Assembly: GCA_025055115.1 (NCBI GenBank)
Contig: JANWYJ010000071.1
Location: 1-64,000 of the forward strand
Source of the DNA: Gemmata sp.
GTDB lineage: Bacteria; Planctomycetota; Planctomycetia; Gemmatales; Gemmataceae
Direction of reading: 5' to 3'
Length of the DNA: 64,000 bases
In this document: positions 53,817-62,716 of the stretch, piece after piece
How the letters are laid out: the number at the start of each line of letters is the position of its first letter
Numbering within the stretch: the first letter of the stretch is position 1
The notes under the pieces: generated by a model
The model's input: the letters and a program-made list of their open reading frames with translations, nothing else
Databases searched by the model: none
Told to the model about the DNA's origin: nothing
Translations under genes and position numbers: made by a program

Positions 53817-55127
53817 ATGCGGCCCCGCGATGTGATTCGCACCAAACGCGACCACGGCGAGTTGTCGCCGGAACAAATCGATGCCTTTGTGGCGGCCGCA
53901 GCGCATCTGGATGGCAGTGGCTGGGAGAGGTACCATCTCACCGCCCTGCTGATGGCGATTTATCTCAATGGCCTATCGCCAGCGGAAACCGCGTACTTGA
54001 CCGTGGCTATGGCCAACTCCGGTCGGCGGCTCGATCTGAGCGATATTGCCGGTCCCAAGGTGGACAAACACAGCAGCGGCGGCGTGGGCGATAAAACCTC
54101 TCTCATTCTCGGCCCGCTGGCGGCGGCTTGCGGGGTGATTGTGCCGATGATGTCGGGCCGTGGTTTGGGGCATACGGGCGGCACACTCGACAAGCTCGAA
54201 GCCATTGCCGGTTTCCGCGTGCGGCTTTCAGAGGAAGAATTCCGTACGGCCTTGCGGCGGGTCGGCCTGGGGATGATCGGTCCGACCGCGGATATGGCCC
54301 CGGCTGACCGCACCCTTTACGCTCTGCGCGATGTCACAGCGACCGTTGAGAGTATACCGCTGATCACCGCGTCGATTCTCAGTAAGAAACTGGCTGAAGG
54401 TATCGATGGCTTGGTAATGGATGTGAAATGTGGGCGGGGGGCTTTTATGCAAACCCGGCCCGAAGCGCAGGCCTTGGCGGCGTCGCTGTTGCGCGTCGGC
54501 ACGGCCAACGGGCTGAGGATGCGGGCGCTGATCACCGCTATGGATGTTCCCCTGGGGTGTGCCGTGGGCCACACGTTGGAAGTGATCGAAGCCATCGAAG
54601 TTCTGAAAAGCCGTGGCCCTCACGATGTCCGTGAATTGTCGATCCTTCTGGCCACCCGGATGGTGGAGTTGGCCGGGCTGGGTGATGCGGCTCAAGCCGA
54701 GCAGAAGGTGCGCGCGGCCCTGGCTTCGGGAGCGGGTCTGGACGTCTTCCGGCGCTGTATCGAACAGCAAGGCGGCGACGCGCGCGTGATCGACGATTAC
54801 CACCGGTTGCCGACCGCGCCGTACACCGCGGCCGTGGTCGCCCCACGCCGCGGCTTCCTAACACAGATGAATGCCCAGGACGTGGGGATCGCCACACTGT
54901 TACTGGGTGGTGGGCGGCAGCGGGCAGACGACACGATCGACCCCGCCGTGGGTATTCTCTGCCGCGCCAAGCCAGGGGAGTTCGTTTCCGCCGGTGCCAC
55001 CATCTACGAAGTTCACTACCGCGACGTGCAGCGCTGGCACGAAGCCCGTGAGCGGTTGGAAGGGTCCTTCACCATCGGTGAAACACCGCCGCCGGACACC
55101 CCGCTAGTGCTCGAGGAACTCGTATGA
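53817..55127 (+). CDS. pdp: Pyrimidine-nucleoside (thymidine) phosphorylase
   Basis: This enzyme phosphorolyses thymidine, uridine or deoxyuridine to the base and (deoxy)ribose-1-phosphate. The 436-residue protein has the family signature SGRGLGHTGGTLDKLEAI and the phosphate-site motif KVDKHSSGGVGDKTSLIL. The C-terminal domain ends ...EVHYRDVQRWHEARERL. Length and motifs fit the Pdp/DeoA family; which of the two cannot be decided. The ATG at 53817 is preceded by GAGG; an in-frame GTG at 53808 would remove that spacing. Its stop overlaps the cdd start by four bases, and upp follows, so it begins a pyrimidine-salvage operon. Confidence 0.93.
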   Translation: MRPRDVIRTKRDHGELSPEQIDAFVAAAAHLDGSGWERYHLTALLMAIYLNGLSPAETAYLTVAMANSGRRLDLSDIAGPKVDKHSSGGVGDKTSLILGPLAAACGVIVPMMSGRGLGHTGGTLDKLEAIAGFRVRLSEEEFRTALRRVGLGMIGPTADMAPADRTLYALRDVTATVESIPLITASILSKKLAEGIDGLVMDVKCGRGAFMQTRPEAQALAASLLRVGTANGLRMRALITAMDVPLGCAVGHTLEVIEAIEVLKSRGPHDVRELSILLATRMVELAGLGDAAQAEQKVRAALASGAGLDVFRRCIEQQGGDARVIDDYHRLPTAPYTAAVVAPRRGFLTQMNAQDVGIATLLLGGGRQRADDTIDPAVGILCRAKPGEFVSAGATIYEVHYRDVQRWHEARERLEGSFTIGETPPPDTPLVLEELV

Positions 55128-55525
55128 CCGATCGACTTCTGGCTGCGGCCCGGGCGGCGCGGACCCAGGCGTTTGCCCCGTACTCGCAGTTCGCCGTCGG
55201 TGCGGCCCTGGAAAGCGCGGATGGCCAAATTTTCCCGGGCTGCAATGTCGAGAGTGCCAGCTATGGCTTGACGATCTGCGCTGAGCGAAACGCGCTTTTC
55301 CGCGCGATTTGTGACGGTGCCCGATCGTTTGTGCGAATCGTGGTGGTGACGGATACGGAAACACCCACGCCCCCTTGCGGTGCGTGTCGGCAGTTGCTGT
55401 GGGAATTCGCTCCGGAGGCCGAAGTCCTGTTGGTCAACCTCCGGGGCGACATGGTTCAGTACACGGTGCGCGAACTGATGCCCGGCGCCTTCGACCGCCA
55501 CCAACTTCCACCGCGACGCCACTAA
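55124..55525 (+). CDS. cdd: Cytidine deaminase
   Basis: This 133-residue homotetrameric-type cytidine deaminase converts cytidine and deoxycytidine to uridine forms. Zinc and proton-shuttle residues are visible in CAERNALFRA (C and E) and PPCGACRQLLWEF (two cysteines). The start ATG overlaps the pdp stop (ATGA), so translation is coupled. Its product is the substrate for the neighbouring phosphorylase. Confidence 0.95.
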   Translation: MTDRLLAAARAARTQAFAPYSQFAVGAALESADGQIFPGCNVESASYGLTICAERNALFRAICDGARSFVRIVVVTDTETPTPPCGACRQLLWEFAPEAEVLLVNLRGDMVQYTVRELMPGAFDRHQLPPRRH

Positions 55526-55574
55526 GAGCTGTCGGCGTAGGCTATCAACTGGAGTGATTGCGGGAGGACACTCG

Positions 55575-56204
55575 ATGCCGGCACCCGTTGCGATTGCCAC
55601 TCATCCGCTCATTCAGCATCAGTTGGCCCGATTGCGGGCGGCCGAGACCCGCCCACCGGAGTTTCGCGCACTGGTCGCGGCGATTGCTCGCGGCTTATTT
55701 TTTGAGGCGACGCGCGAATTACGGCTCGAACCGCTTTCGGTTCGAACCCCGTTGGCGGAAACAACCGGACAGCGCATCGCGGAACGATTGGGGCTGGTCC
55801 CGGTGCTTCGGGCCGGTTTAGGGATGGCCGAAGCCATGCTCGAAATGATGCCCGAGGCCGTGGTCTGGCATCTGGGACTTTACCGCGACCACACCACCCT
55901 CAAACCGGTGACCTACTATAACAAACTGCCGCCGCAACCACCGATGGACGTCGCACTCGTTTTAGACCCGATGCTGGCCACCGGTGGTAGCGCGGTGGCC
56001 GCGATTGACATTCTCAAGAAGGCCGGCACACCGCGGATCATCTTTGTGGGTTTGATCGCGGCTCCGGAGGGCGTGGCCGCCCTGCAAGCCGCTCACCCGG
56101 AGGTGCCTATCGTGCTGGCCGCGCTCGATAGCCATCTCAATGACCGCGGCTATATCGTTCCGGGTTTGGGCGATGCCGGTGATCGGCAATTCGGTACAGC
56201 CTGA
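55575..56204 (+). CDS. upp: Uracil phosphoribosyltransferase
   Basis: This 209-residue enzyme makes UMP from uracil and PRPP. The PRPP-binding loop DPMLATGGSAVAAIDILKKAG and the C-terminal uracil-binding segment YIVPGLGDAGDRQFGT are clear. The ATG at 55575 has GGGAGG 9 bases upstream; the gap after cdd is only 49 bp. With Cdd and Pdp it completes the route cytidine to uridine to uracil to UMP in one operon. Confidence 0.95.
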   Translation: MPAPVAIATHPLIQHQLARLRAAETRPPEFRALVAAIARGLFFEATRELRLEPLSVRTPLAETTGQRIAERLGLVPVLRAGLGMAEAMLEMMPEAVVWHLGLYRDHTTLKPVTYYNKLPPQPPMDVALVLDPMLATGGSAVAAIDILKKAGTPRIIFVGLIAAPEGVAALQAAHPEVPIVLAALDSHLNDRGYIVPGLGDAGDRQFGTA

Positions 56205-56212
56205 ACCGCCGG

Positions 56213-56248
56213 TTGGCCCCGCCGCAATTATTGGCCCCACCGCAATTA
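56213..56248 (+). repeat. 18-bp tandem repeat, two copies
   Basis: TTGGCCCCGCCGCAATTA (56213-56230) and TTGGCCCCACCGCAATTA (56231-56248) differ at one base. They fall just after the upp stop codon. Confidence 0.85.
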
Positions 56249-56347
56249 CTTGAACGATTTGATCCACTGCTCGAATAACAGTTCTCCAGGAACGCTGCAT
56301 CCAGTACGAGGCCACAACTACTTGAACGATTTGATCCACTGCTCGAA
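56247..56347 (-). repeat. Direct repeat pair, 72 bp apart, copying a gene's 3' end
   Basis: A 29-bp segment (core TTGAACGATTTGATCCACTG) is identical at 56247-56275 and 56319-56347. The second copy encodes the last codons and stop of the minus-strand secreted protein (QWIKSFK-stop). The first copy lies downstream and would also read as a stop (TAA). Confidence 0.9.
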
Positions 56348-56911
56348 CTGGGCAGCGTGTGCCCCGACCGTGATCGCTGGCCCACTGAGGCGGAAGTGGT
56401 GGGCTTCGATGATTTCCCCCTGGGCGTCTTTCTCATCCACGACGACCCAAATGACGCGCCAATCGTCGAGAATCATCAGTTTCGATTTCGGGTCGAACGG
56501 TCGTTCCTTGTAACGCCAGGTGCCGGTGATGTCGAGAACGTGGGCTTGGGCGTTGGGGAGGGTCCATTGGGCAGTTTTGCTGATGTCGTCGACGGTTTTG
56601 CCTTCAGGGGCTTCAAAGGTGGCTTTCCAAGTAGCAAAGTTCTTTTCAGCACCGGGTCGGCTTTCGCCCGAAATCGTCAGTTCGGCATCGGGGTGGTCTT
56701 TGACTCCGGGCAGTTTGAATTGGTATTTGCGGAGGCGGTTGGCGGGTTTCTCATTTTTCCAGTCCGCGGGGGCGGTGGCCGACAATTTGGCCAATTTCAC
56801 GACCACCGGTTTGTCATCGGCCGTAGCCTGGGGCCAACGGGCCGATGGAGGAGCGGCCAATACCAGCCCGCCGATCGCCGCGACTACCACACCGTAACGA
56901 AAACAGGGCAT
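56318..56911 (-). CDS. Hypothetical secreted protein
   Basis: This 197-residue protein has a signal peptide (VVVAAIGGLVLAAPPSA, residues 8-24). The mature domain has APADWKNEKPANRLRKYQFKLPGVKDHPDAELTISGE, which resembles exported planctomycete proteins with a PsbP/MOG1-like beta fold; the assignment is tentative. The ATG at 56911 is the only good start. Its 3' end has been duplicated 72 bp downstream. Function unknown. Confidence 0.7.
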   Translation of the reverse strand: MPCFRYGVVVAAIGGLVLAAPPSARWPQATADDKPVVVKLAKLSATAPADWKNEKPANRLRKYQFKLPGVKDHPDAELTISGESRPGAEKNFATWKATFEAPEGKTVDDISKTAQWTLPNAQAHVLDITGTWRYKERPFDPKSKLMILDDWRVIWVVVDEKDAQGEIIEAHHFRLSGPAITVGAHAAQFEQWIKSFK

Positions 56912-56942
56912 TGTGCGACTCCCGACCAGGGACCACTTTCAG

Positions 56943-56997
56943 TTTCTTTCACCGTTCATCCTGACCGACACTTTCTTTCACCGTTCATCCTGACCGA
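56943..56997 (+). repeat. Tandem repeat, 29-bp period, two copies
   Basis: The 26-bp segments at 56943-56968 and 56972-56997 (core CACCGTTCATCCTGACCGA) are identical. They lie between the minus-strand secreted protein and the DedA gene. Confidence 0.85.
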
Positions 56998-57079
56998 AAT
57001 TCTGGTTCCCCAAGGATTTACGTCTGACGCGATCAGGTCAGGGGGGAATGGCCGCCCGCGGGCCTGACCGCGGTCGGCT

Positions 57080-57937
57080 TCAGGGTGCGGCGCTGGCTGG
57101 GGTGGAGGGGGCCACTGCGGCCTCGACCGGCACCGCCGCGGCTTCGACCGGCCGTCCAGGCGTATTGGGAACATTCGCTGTCGCGGAGGGCAAGGCAGGG
57201 CTTACCCTTACCCCGCGGGCCAGCCGCCGCTTTTGCTGCCAGTGCCGCCCGCCTTTCCAGATCATTGGCAGAATCGACAGGATCACCACCACCACCACGA
57301 CTTTGTCGATATGCTTGGCCCAGGTGAAATCGGGCTGCCCCAGCAGGGACCGCATCGGGGGATCGGCGATGGGAATCAGGTAGTAGCCGAAGAGCACCAT
57401 ACTGACGATCCAGCCGATACCCCCGAAGACGTTGTAAAAGAGGAACGTCCGGTAATCCATCTTGGCGGCTCCGGCCACCACGGGAACGAAGGTTCGCACA
57501 ATTGGCACAAAGCGGGCGATGATGATCGTTTTGCCGCCGTGCCGTTCGTAGAAGGCTTTGGCTTTCTGGAGGTAGGCTTGCTTGAAAAAGCGGCTATCGG
57601 GGCGTTTGAAGATCGCCGGCCCGGTTTTATGGCCGATCCAATAGCCGACCGTATCGCCGATGATCGCTGCGGCCGACAGGGCGATCATGAATGGCCACAG
57701 GTTCCAATCGCTCAGTTGGGCCACAATCCCCAAAACCACCAATAAGGAATCGCCGGGCAGCAGAAAACCAACCAGCAGGCCGGTTTCGGTGAAGACAATG
57801 GCCGTGACCGCGACCAGGGCCGCCCAGTACACCCCGGGTTGGTTGAGGGCTTTCTGGAACAGTTCAGGATGGCTGAGGTTGCGCGGATCGACCAACGTGG
57901 CGATGATCGTTCCGACCTGTGAGAAAAACTCTTCCAT
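57080..57937 (-). CDS. DedA-family membrane protein
   Basis: This 285-residue DedA/VTT-domain protein shows the hallmark segments FTETGLLVGFLLPGDSLL and GDTVGYWIGHKTG, followed by FYERHGGKTIIIARFVPIVRTFVPVVAG with the conserved F-R-x-P-x-R-x-x-x-P-x-x-AG type pattern. About five to six membrane segments. DedA proteins act in membrane homeostasis, probably as lipid scramblases or proton-coupled transporters. The C-terminal 40 residues are Ala/Pro/Val-rich with a repeated PVEAA. The ATG at 57937 starts the conserved N-terminus; an in-frame extension upstream is low-complexity. Confidence 0.9.
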   Translation of the reverse strand: MEEFFSQVGTIIATLVDPRNLSHPELFQKALNQPGVYWAALVAVTAIVFTETGLLVGFLLPGDSLLVVLGIVAQLSDWNLWPFMIALSAAAIIGDTVGYWIGHKTGPAIFKRPDSRFFKQAYLQKAKAFYERHGGKTIIIARFVPIVRTFVPVVAGAAKMDYRTFLFYNVFGGIGWIVSMVLFGYYLIPIADPPMRSLLGQPDFTWAKHIDKVVVVVVILSILPMIWKGGRHWQQKRRLARGVRVSPALPSATANVPNTPGRPVEAAAVPVEAAVAPSTPASAAP

Positions 57938-58208
57938 GGTGCGCGGTGTCCCCGAGTGTGTCGTGACGAGGGTTCCGAGTGATGGCCGTTGGGGGGCCGT
58001 TGGGGGGCCGTTGTGGCCTCTGGGGGTGATGGTGCCCCCCTGGTCTGTCGTCCCGCGGCCCTTCCGGGTGTTGTGGACACGGGGCATTGCCGCGCTGGCC
58101 AGATCACCCGGTTCGCTTCAACCTACTGCGCGGTTGGGGGAGGAGGGAAGGCCAATTGCCCACCGGCGATTTTCCCCCCCAAGGCCCCGATGATGGGCCG
58201 CTGCGGCG

Positions 58209-58736
58209 CTATTTCGCTTTGCGGCGCAGCAGGATGAGAACGACATGCCCTTCACCCTTGCCTTTGAAATCTTGGGGGCGTTCGCCGCCCTCACGGGCAA
58301 AAGCGATGGTCAGCTCGGTGCCGTCGTCGGTTTCTTTCACCTGATAAATGCCGAGAATTTTGGTTTCTTTGGCCCCCGCGTCTTTGGGGCGGATGTCGAT
58401 ATGGCTGGGTTTCTTGGATGGATCGAGGACGAAGAGGGCGTCTTCGGAGCCAGTGCGGTTCTTGATGCGGACGCGCATTTCTCCGTCTTTGATGACGAAC
58501 GATTCGACCTCGTCGCGTTTTTTATCCGGTTGGCCGTTGATCAGGATTTGAACCACTTCGTACTGGCCTTCGAGTTGCTTGGCGGCGTCGTGGGGATCAG
58601 GGGCTGCCGGAGCCATTCCGGCCATCCCAGCGACCAGGATGGCTCCGGCGATGCCGCGCAACCAGGGAACTCCGGAGAGGGTGAGGCATGGATGCTCAGC
58701 CCCGATGGGCACAAGCGGCTTTCGGCGGCAAAACAT
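58209..58736 (-). CDS. TIGR03067-type secreted protein, paralog 1
   Basis: This 175-residue protein has a long N-region and a hydrophobic signal segment (about residues 28-46, GIAGAILVAGMAGMAPAAP). The mature domain follows the planctomycete TIGR03067 layout: LEGQYEVVQILINGQP, FVIKDGEMRVRI, FVLDPSKKPSHIDIRP, KILGIYQVKETDDGTELTIAFA and ERPQDFKGKGEGHVVLILLRR. The fold is probably a lipocalin-like beta barrel. The ATG at 58736 has AGGAG. Two paralogs follow upstream on the same strand. Function unknown. Confidence 0.85.
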   Translation of the reverse strand: MFCRRKPLVPIGAEHPCLTLSGVPWLRGIAGAILVAGMAGMAPAAPDPHDAAKQLEGQYEVVQILINGQPDKKRDEVESFVIKDGEMRVRIKNRTGSEDALFVLDPSKKPSHIDIRPKDAGAKETKILGIYQVKETDDGTELTIAFAREGGERPQDFKGKGEGHVVLILLRRKAK

Positions 58737-58861
58737 GGGAACTCCTGATAGGGTTTGGGCGGGGGCGCATGCGGGTGCTGCTGGCCGTGGGCACTTCAGG
58801 TGGCCCCCGCGGTCGTCATAACGGGGTTAGACCGCGGGCGGCCTCTGGCGGGTGGCGGCGA

Positions 58862-59341
58862 TCACTTCTCCGCTTTCTTCAGTTGTAGTACCGTCACTTC
58901 GTTATCCGATTTGAATTCTTTGGGCCGTTCACCTTTTTCACTGAATGCTAACGTCAAGATGCCCCCTTCGATCTTGTAGATACCGGGGAAGGTTTTGCCT
59001 TTCTCGGGGCCGTCTTGCGGGGTTACATCAATAGTGGACAGTTTGTCATCGGGAGTCACTTTGATCTTGGCCACTTTTTTATCGTCGGGGCTGAACGACA
59101 GGGTGAATTCGTCGCCGTGAATCACGATGGTGACCGTTTCGAGGAGGGCTTTTTCGGCCACTTTGCCATCGCGTTCGGCGTGGATGAGTTTGTAGGTACC
59201 TTCGAGTTCCTTGAGGCCTTTGGCCGTTTTGTCGGCTTTGTCGATCTTGTCGGTTTGATTGGCTTTCTCGTCGGCCCCACCGGAGACCGTCAGGGCCGCG
59301 ACGACCAGCAGCAGAAAACCACGCACAGCCATGCGGATCAT
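58862..59341 (-). CDS. TIGR03067-type secreted protein, paralog 2
   Basis: This 159-residue protein has a signal peptide (MAVRGFLLLVVAALTVSGGA). Domain motifs parallel those of its neighbours: LKELEGTYKLIHAERDGK, TIVIHGDEFTLSF, TIDVTPQDGPEKGKTFPGIYKIEGGILTLAF and ERPKEFKSDNEVTVLQLKK. A Lys/Asp linker (DKIDKADKTAKG) follows the signal. GGGAG precedes the ATG at 59341. Same strand and spacing as the other two copies, so they may be one transcript. Confidence 0.85.
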   Translation of the reverse strand: MIRMAVRGFLLLVVAALTVSGGADEKANQTDKIDKADKTAKGLKELEGTYKLIHAERDGKVAEKALLETVTIVIHGDEFTLSFSPDDKKVAKIKVTPDDKLSTIDVTPQDGPEKGKTFPGIYKIEGGILTLAFSEKGERPKEFKSDNEVTVLQLKKAEK

Positions 59342-59415
59342 CGTTCATTCTCCCAGCACGCAGAGGATGATAACGGTGCGTCGAGGTTGGTGGCCCGAAG
59401 CGAACGCATCCCAAG

Positions 59416-59877
59416 TTATTTCACTTGTTTTTTCAAGCGGATGATGAGGACGTTGTCACTGGCTTCAAATTTCGTAGGCCGGTCCTTCTCGGCCCCCATG
59501 TCCGTCGCACAGATGGTGAGAATGCCGTCTTTGAACTCGTAGATGCCGTAGTTGGTTTCGGTCCGGCCATTTTTGGTGGAAGTAATGGTAATATGCCGTG
59601 GGTTTTTGCTGGGATCGATCGTGAACTTGGCCGGGTCGTCTTTGCCTTTGGTCACGGCGATGATTTCGCGGCCTTGAATTTTGATCGTGCGTTCGCTGGC
59701 ATCGACATCTTTGAGCATCTCTTCGGTAATCTTCAGCCCTTTGCCTTCTAACCCGATCAGCACATAGGTGCCGGCCAATTCGTGCAGGGCTTTCTCGTCG
59801 GCTTTTTCATCGGCATATGCCGCCGCCGCGACACCGCCCAGACCGGCCACGAGGGCAAGGAAGTAGAAACAGCGCAT
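59416..59877 (-). CDS. TIGR03067-type secreted protein, paralog 3
   Basis: This 153-residue protein has a signal peptide (MRCFYFLALVAGLGGVAAAAYA). The same domain pattern is present: LHELAGTYVLIGLEGKGLKI, RTIKIQGREIIAV, FTIDPSKNPRHITITSTKNG, NYGIYEFKDGILTICATDMG and RPTKFEASDNVLIIRLKK. The ATG at 59877 has GGAG upstream; an in-frame start at 59952 would overlap the next gene's end region and is not supported. Confidence 0.85.
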   Translation of the reverse strand: MRCFYFLALVAGLGGVAAAAYADEKADEKALHELAGTYVLIGLEGKGLKITEEMLKDVDASERTIKIQGREIIAVTKGKDDPAKFTIDPSKNPRHITITSTKNGRTETNYGIYEFKDGILTICATDMGAEKDRPTKFEASDNVLIIRLKKQVK

Positions 59878-59955
59878 GGGATGTTCTCCGGGGAAAATCC
59901 GTTGGGGATCAGAATAGGGCTTCGGAGCCGTTTTGCGAGGCAGAAGTTCCACCGC

Positions 59956-60813
59956 CTAGCCCACACGACGGTGCCCGGCCAGTTGTTCCTGGATGAATTT
60001 GATGCCTTTGAGATAAACTTCTTCGGGGGAGCTAAAGAGGTCACGCCAGATTCTCGTCGCGGCGGCTAAATCCGGTAAGGCCCGACCGAAGGCTTCGATC
60101 GTCAGCCAACCGTCGTAACCCACTTCCGCCAAGGTCGTGAAGACACTATCCCAATCGACCTGTCCGGTGCCAGGAACGCCGCGATCATTCTCGCTGATGT
60201 GGACATGTGCCAACACCGGGGCGAGCGTGCGAATCGTGGCGGCCTGGTCTTTCTCCTCAATATGAGCGTGGAAGGTGTCGTACATGGCCCGGAAGTTCGG
60301 ATGATCGACCATCTTCACCAGCTCCACGGCTTGCGCAGCCGTCGTGATCAGATAACACTCGAAGCGGTTGAGGTATTCAATAGCCAAGGTCAGATTCGCC
60401 TGCTGGGCGAACTCCGCAGCTTGCCGCAACACGTCGGCGGCGCGTTTCTTTTCATCGGCAGTCGGGGCAGCGCCGGAGAATGCGCCAATCGCCGAGTGGT
60501 ACGGACCACAGAGGGTTTCCGACCCTAGCGTGTGGTTGATTTCCACCACGGTTTTCAACCAATCGACAGCTTTTTGCCGCGTAGCGGCCTCAGGACTGAT
60601 CGCGTTGGTATCCGGGGTGAGAATTGTGACGGTTGTACAGCGGAGGCCGTGATTGTCCAGCTCAGCGCGAATGGGCTTGTAGTCGTGCGGTTGGCCACCA
60701 AAGATCGGCAGCTCCACCCCATCGAATCCCGCAGCTTTGAGTTTGCCAAACAGGGGGAAGTGTTCCGCCGTGACACCGCCGGTCCATAGCAACAAATTCA
60801 TGCCCAGTTTCAT
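59956..60813 (-). CDS. Sugar phosphate isomerase/epimerase family (tagatose 3-epimerase-like)
   Basis: This 285-residue xylose-isomerase-like TIM barrel matches the D-tagatose/psicose 3-epimerase or hydroxypyruvate-isomerase-like group. Metal-binding acids and histidine are seen in LAIEYLNRFECYL (E), AMYDTFHAHIEEKD (D, H) and DGWLTIEAFGRALP (E), with HVHISENDRGVPGTGQVDWDSVF typical of the group. The ATG at 60813 has GGAG and begins MKLGMNLLLWTGGV, the usual family start. Substrate unknown. Confidence 0.88.
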   Translation of the reverse strand: MKLGMNLLLWTGGVTAEHFPLFGKLKAAGFDGVELPIFGGQPHDYKPIRAELDNHGLRCTTVTILTPDTNAISPEAATRQKAVDWLKTVVEINHTLGSETLCGPYHSAIGAFSGAAPTADEKKRAADVLRQAAEFAQQANLTLAIEYLNRFECYLITTAAQAVELVKMVDHPNFRAMYDTFHAHIEEKDQAATIRTLAPVLAHVHISENDRGVPGTGQVDWDSVFTTLAEVGYDGWLTIEAFGRALPDLAAATRIWRDLFSSPEEVYLKGIKFIQEQLAGHRRVG

Positions 60814-61327
60814 GAGAAGTCTCCGGAAGGCAACGAGCGAAGCGGCGTGGGCCATTCTCGTCGCATCGTACCGTGGGGGGAAGTCGGCGGCAAGAATGGG
60901 CTGTGGCCGTAACATCATGCCCGTTTTGTAGTAGTAACCGCCACCCGGAAATGGTAGGCTCAAAGGCTAACGCGATTCCGGAGACGATTCCGCCGGCCAT
61001 CATTTGATCCATGATTCTCCATGATTCCTGGTGACCAATGGTGTATAATTTTGTATAGTTAACATGGGCGACGTTGTGACCCGAATCGGGGTCAGCGGGT
61101 CACCACGCGCACGCAAGGGCCAACGAAACGAGAAGATATAGCCCGAAGATATAGCCCGTGGCCGCGGAACATTCTCGCGTGGACAGATGTTCCACCAGGA
61201 ACACACAGTGCCAAGCGCTGACAGCAGCGGGGTCGAGGAGAGGGATAGCGGGCACGGCCGACACCATGGGGAATGCCTTTGTGTGTCAAGCGCTGACAGC
61301 AACGGGGTCGAGGGGGAGGGGGCCAAC
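60814..61327. other. 514-bp intergenic region
   Basis: No gene. It holds two CCATGATT words (about 61008-61025), a doubled AGATATAGCCCG (about 61135-61158) and a 74-bp-spaced direct repeat ending at the ribosome site of the next gene. Confidence 0.45.
61213..61313 (+). repeat. Direct repeat pair, 74 bp apart
   Basis: Segments 61213-61239 and 61287-61313 match at 26 of 27 positions (core CAAGCGCTGACAGC). The second copy runs into the GGAGG ribosome site of the DUF1501 gene. Confidence 0.85.
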
Positions 61328-62716
61328 ATGTCTGTGAATCGTATGGGCTGTGGCGAATTTCGTTCCCACCTGCGCCGTCTCGATCGCCGGGGCTTCGTCA
61401 CGGCTGGTGCGCTGGGCCTGTTATCGCTGGGCGGCTTATTGCGAGCCGAGGCCGCGAAGACCCGGGTCGGGGCTACCGCGCCATCCGCCCCCCGTTCGCG
61501 GGTCCACAGTGTCATCCTGTTGTGGATGCGCGGCGGGCCGAGCCATCACGACACGTGGGACCCGAAACCCAATGCGCCGGCGGAAATTCGCGGCGAATTC
61601 GGCGTCATCCATACCAAAGTGCCGGGTATTCAGTTGTCCGATCTGCTGCCGCTGTCGGCACGGATGATGGACAAGTGGTCGATTGTGCGCAGTTTGCATC
61701 ACCACGATGCCGGGCATAGTGCCGCGGATCAGATCTGTTTCACTGGCTACAATCCGGGTCCCAACCCGGACGAAAACATCTATCCGTCGATCGGTTCGAT
61801 TGTCTCCAAACACTGGGGGTCTCAGTCGCTGACCGTTCCGCCGTATGTGATGATTCCGCGGATGGTGCCTGGCACGGGCAGCGCCTATTTGGGCGTGGCA
61901 CATCAGCCGTTTGAAACTCAGGCCGACCCGGCCGTGCCCGGCCCGTTCCGACTGCCGAATTTCCAACTGGCCCGCGGCGTCACCCTCGACCATGTGGCCG
62001 ATCGCAAAACCCTGCTGAAGCAATTCGACCGCCTACGCCGCGACATCGACACTACCGGCCAAATGGACGCCACCGACCAATTCCAACAGCGTGCCTGGGA
62101 CATTCTCACCGCACCGGCCACCCGCGACGCCTTCGACCTCGACAAGGAACCGGCCAAGCTCCGCGAGCGCTACGGCCTGATGCCCGCATTCGACCCCCAC
62201 GCCGCCGATCGCTGTGGCGCGCCCAACTGGGCGCAGCGGATGCTTCTGGCCCGGCGTTTGGTGGAAGCCGGTGTGCGCCTGGTGACGGTCGATCTCCGCT
62301 GGTGGGATACGCATGTGAAAGGTTTTGAGTCGTTGCGATTGGGGTTTCTCCCGCGGTGGGACCGGGCCTTCACGGCCCTGTTGGACGACCTCGATAGCCG
62401 CGGCTTGTTGGATACCACCCTCGTTCTAGCCTGGGGCGAATTTGGCCGGACCCCGAAAGTGAACAAAGACGCCGGCCGCGACCACTACCCGAATGTGTTC
62501 AGTGCCGCGATCGCCGGCGGCGCCGTCCAGGGGGGCCGCGTTGTCGGAGAATCCGACAGTCAGGGCGCCTTCCCCAAATCGAACCCCAAGACGCCACAAG
62601 ACATGCTCGCGACCCTGTACCAGCATCTGGGTATCGACACGCAACAACAGTATCTCAATAATGGCCGCCCCATCCCCGTGTTGCCCAGCGGCCAGCCGAT
62701 CACCGAGTTGTATTGA
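61328..62716 (+). CDS. Tat-exported DUF1501 protein, second copy
   Basis: This 462-residue protein has a Tat-like signal (LDRRGFVTAGALGLLSLGGLL). DUF1501 motifs: VILLWMRGGPSHHDTWDPKP, IVRSLHHHDAGHSAADQ, GVRLVTVDLRWWDTH, LDTTLVLAWGEFGRTPKVNKDAGRDHYPNVF and the C-terminal DMLATLYQHLGID. The ATG at 61328 has a strong GGAGGG site. Unlike the copy at 17562, no DUF1549/DUF1553 cytochrome precedes it; the adjoining gene upstream is divergent. The two DUF1501 copies are only distantly alike. Confidence 0.9.
   Translation: MSVNRMGCGEFRSHLRRLDRRGFVTAGALGLLSLGGLLRAEAAKTRVGATAPSAPRSRVHSVILLWMRGGPSHHDTWDPKPNAPAEIRGEFGVIHTKVPGIQLSDLLPLSARMMDKWSIVRSLHHHDAGHSAADQICFTGYNPGPNPDENIYPSIGSIVSKHWGSQSLTVPPYVMIPRMVPGTGSAYLGVAHQPFETQADPAVPGPFRLPNFQLARGVTLDHVADRKTLLKQFDRLRRDIDTTGQMDATDQFQQRAWDILTAPATRDAFDLDKEPAKLRERYGLMPAFDPHAADRCGAPNWAQRMLLARRLVEAGVRLVTVDLRWWDTHVKGFESLRLGFLPRWDRAFTALLDDLDSRGLLDTTLVLAWGEFGRTPKVNKDAGRDHYPNVFSAAIAGGAVQGGRVVGESDSQGAFPKSNPKTPQDMLATLYQHLGIDTQQQYLNNGRPIPVLPSGQPITELY

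Noticed and set aside
53654-53941. N-terminal extension of the caspase-fold protein to 53941
   Set aside because: It would run over the start of pdp, contains no conserved sequence, and a strong ribosome site supports the GTG at 53653.
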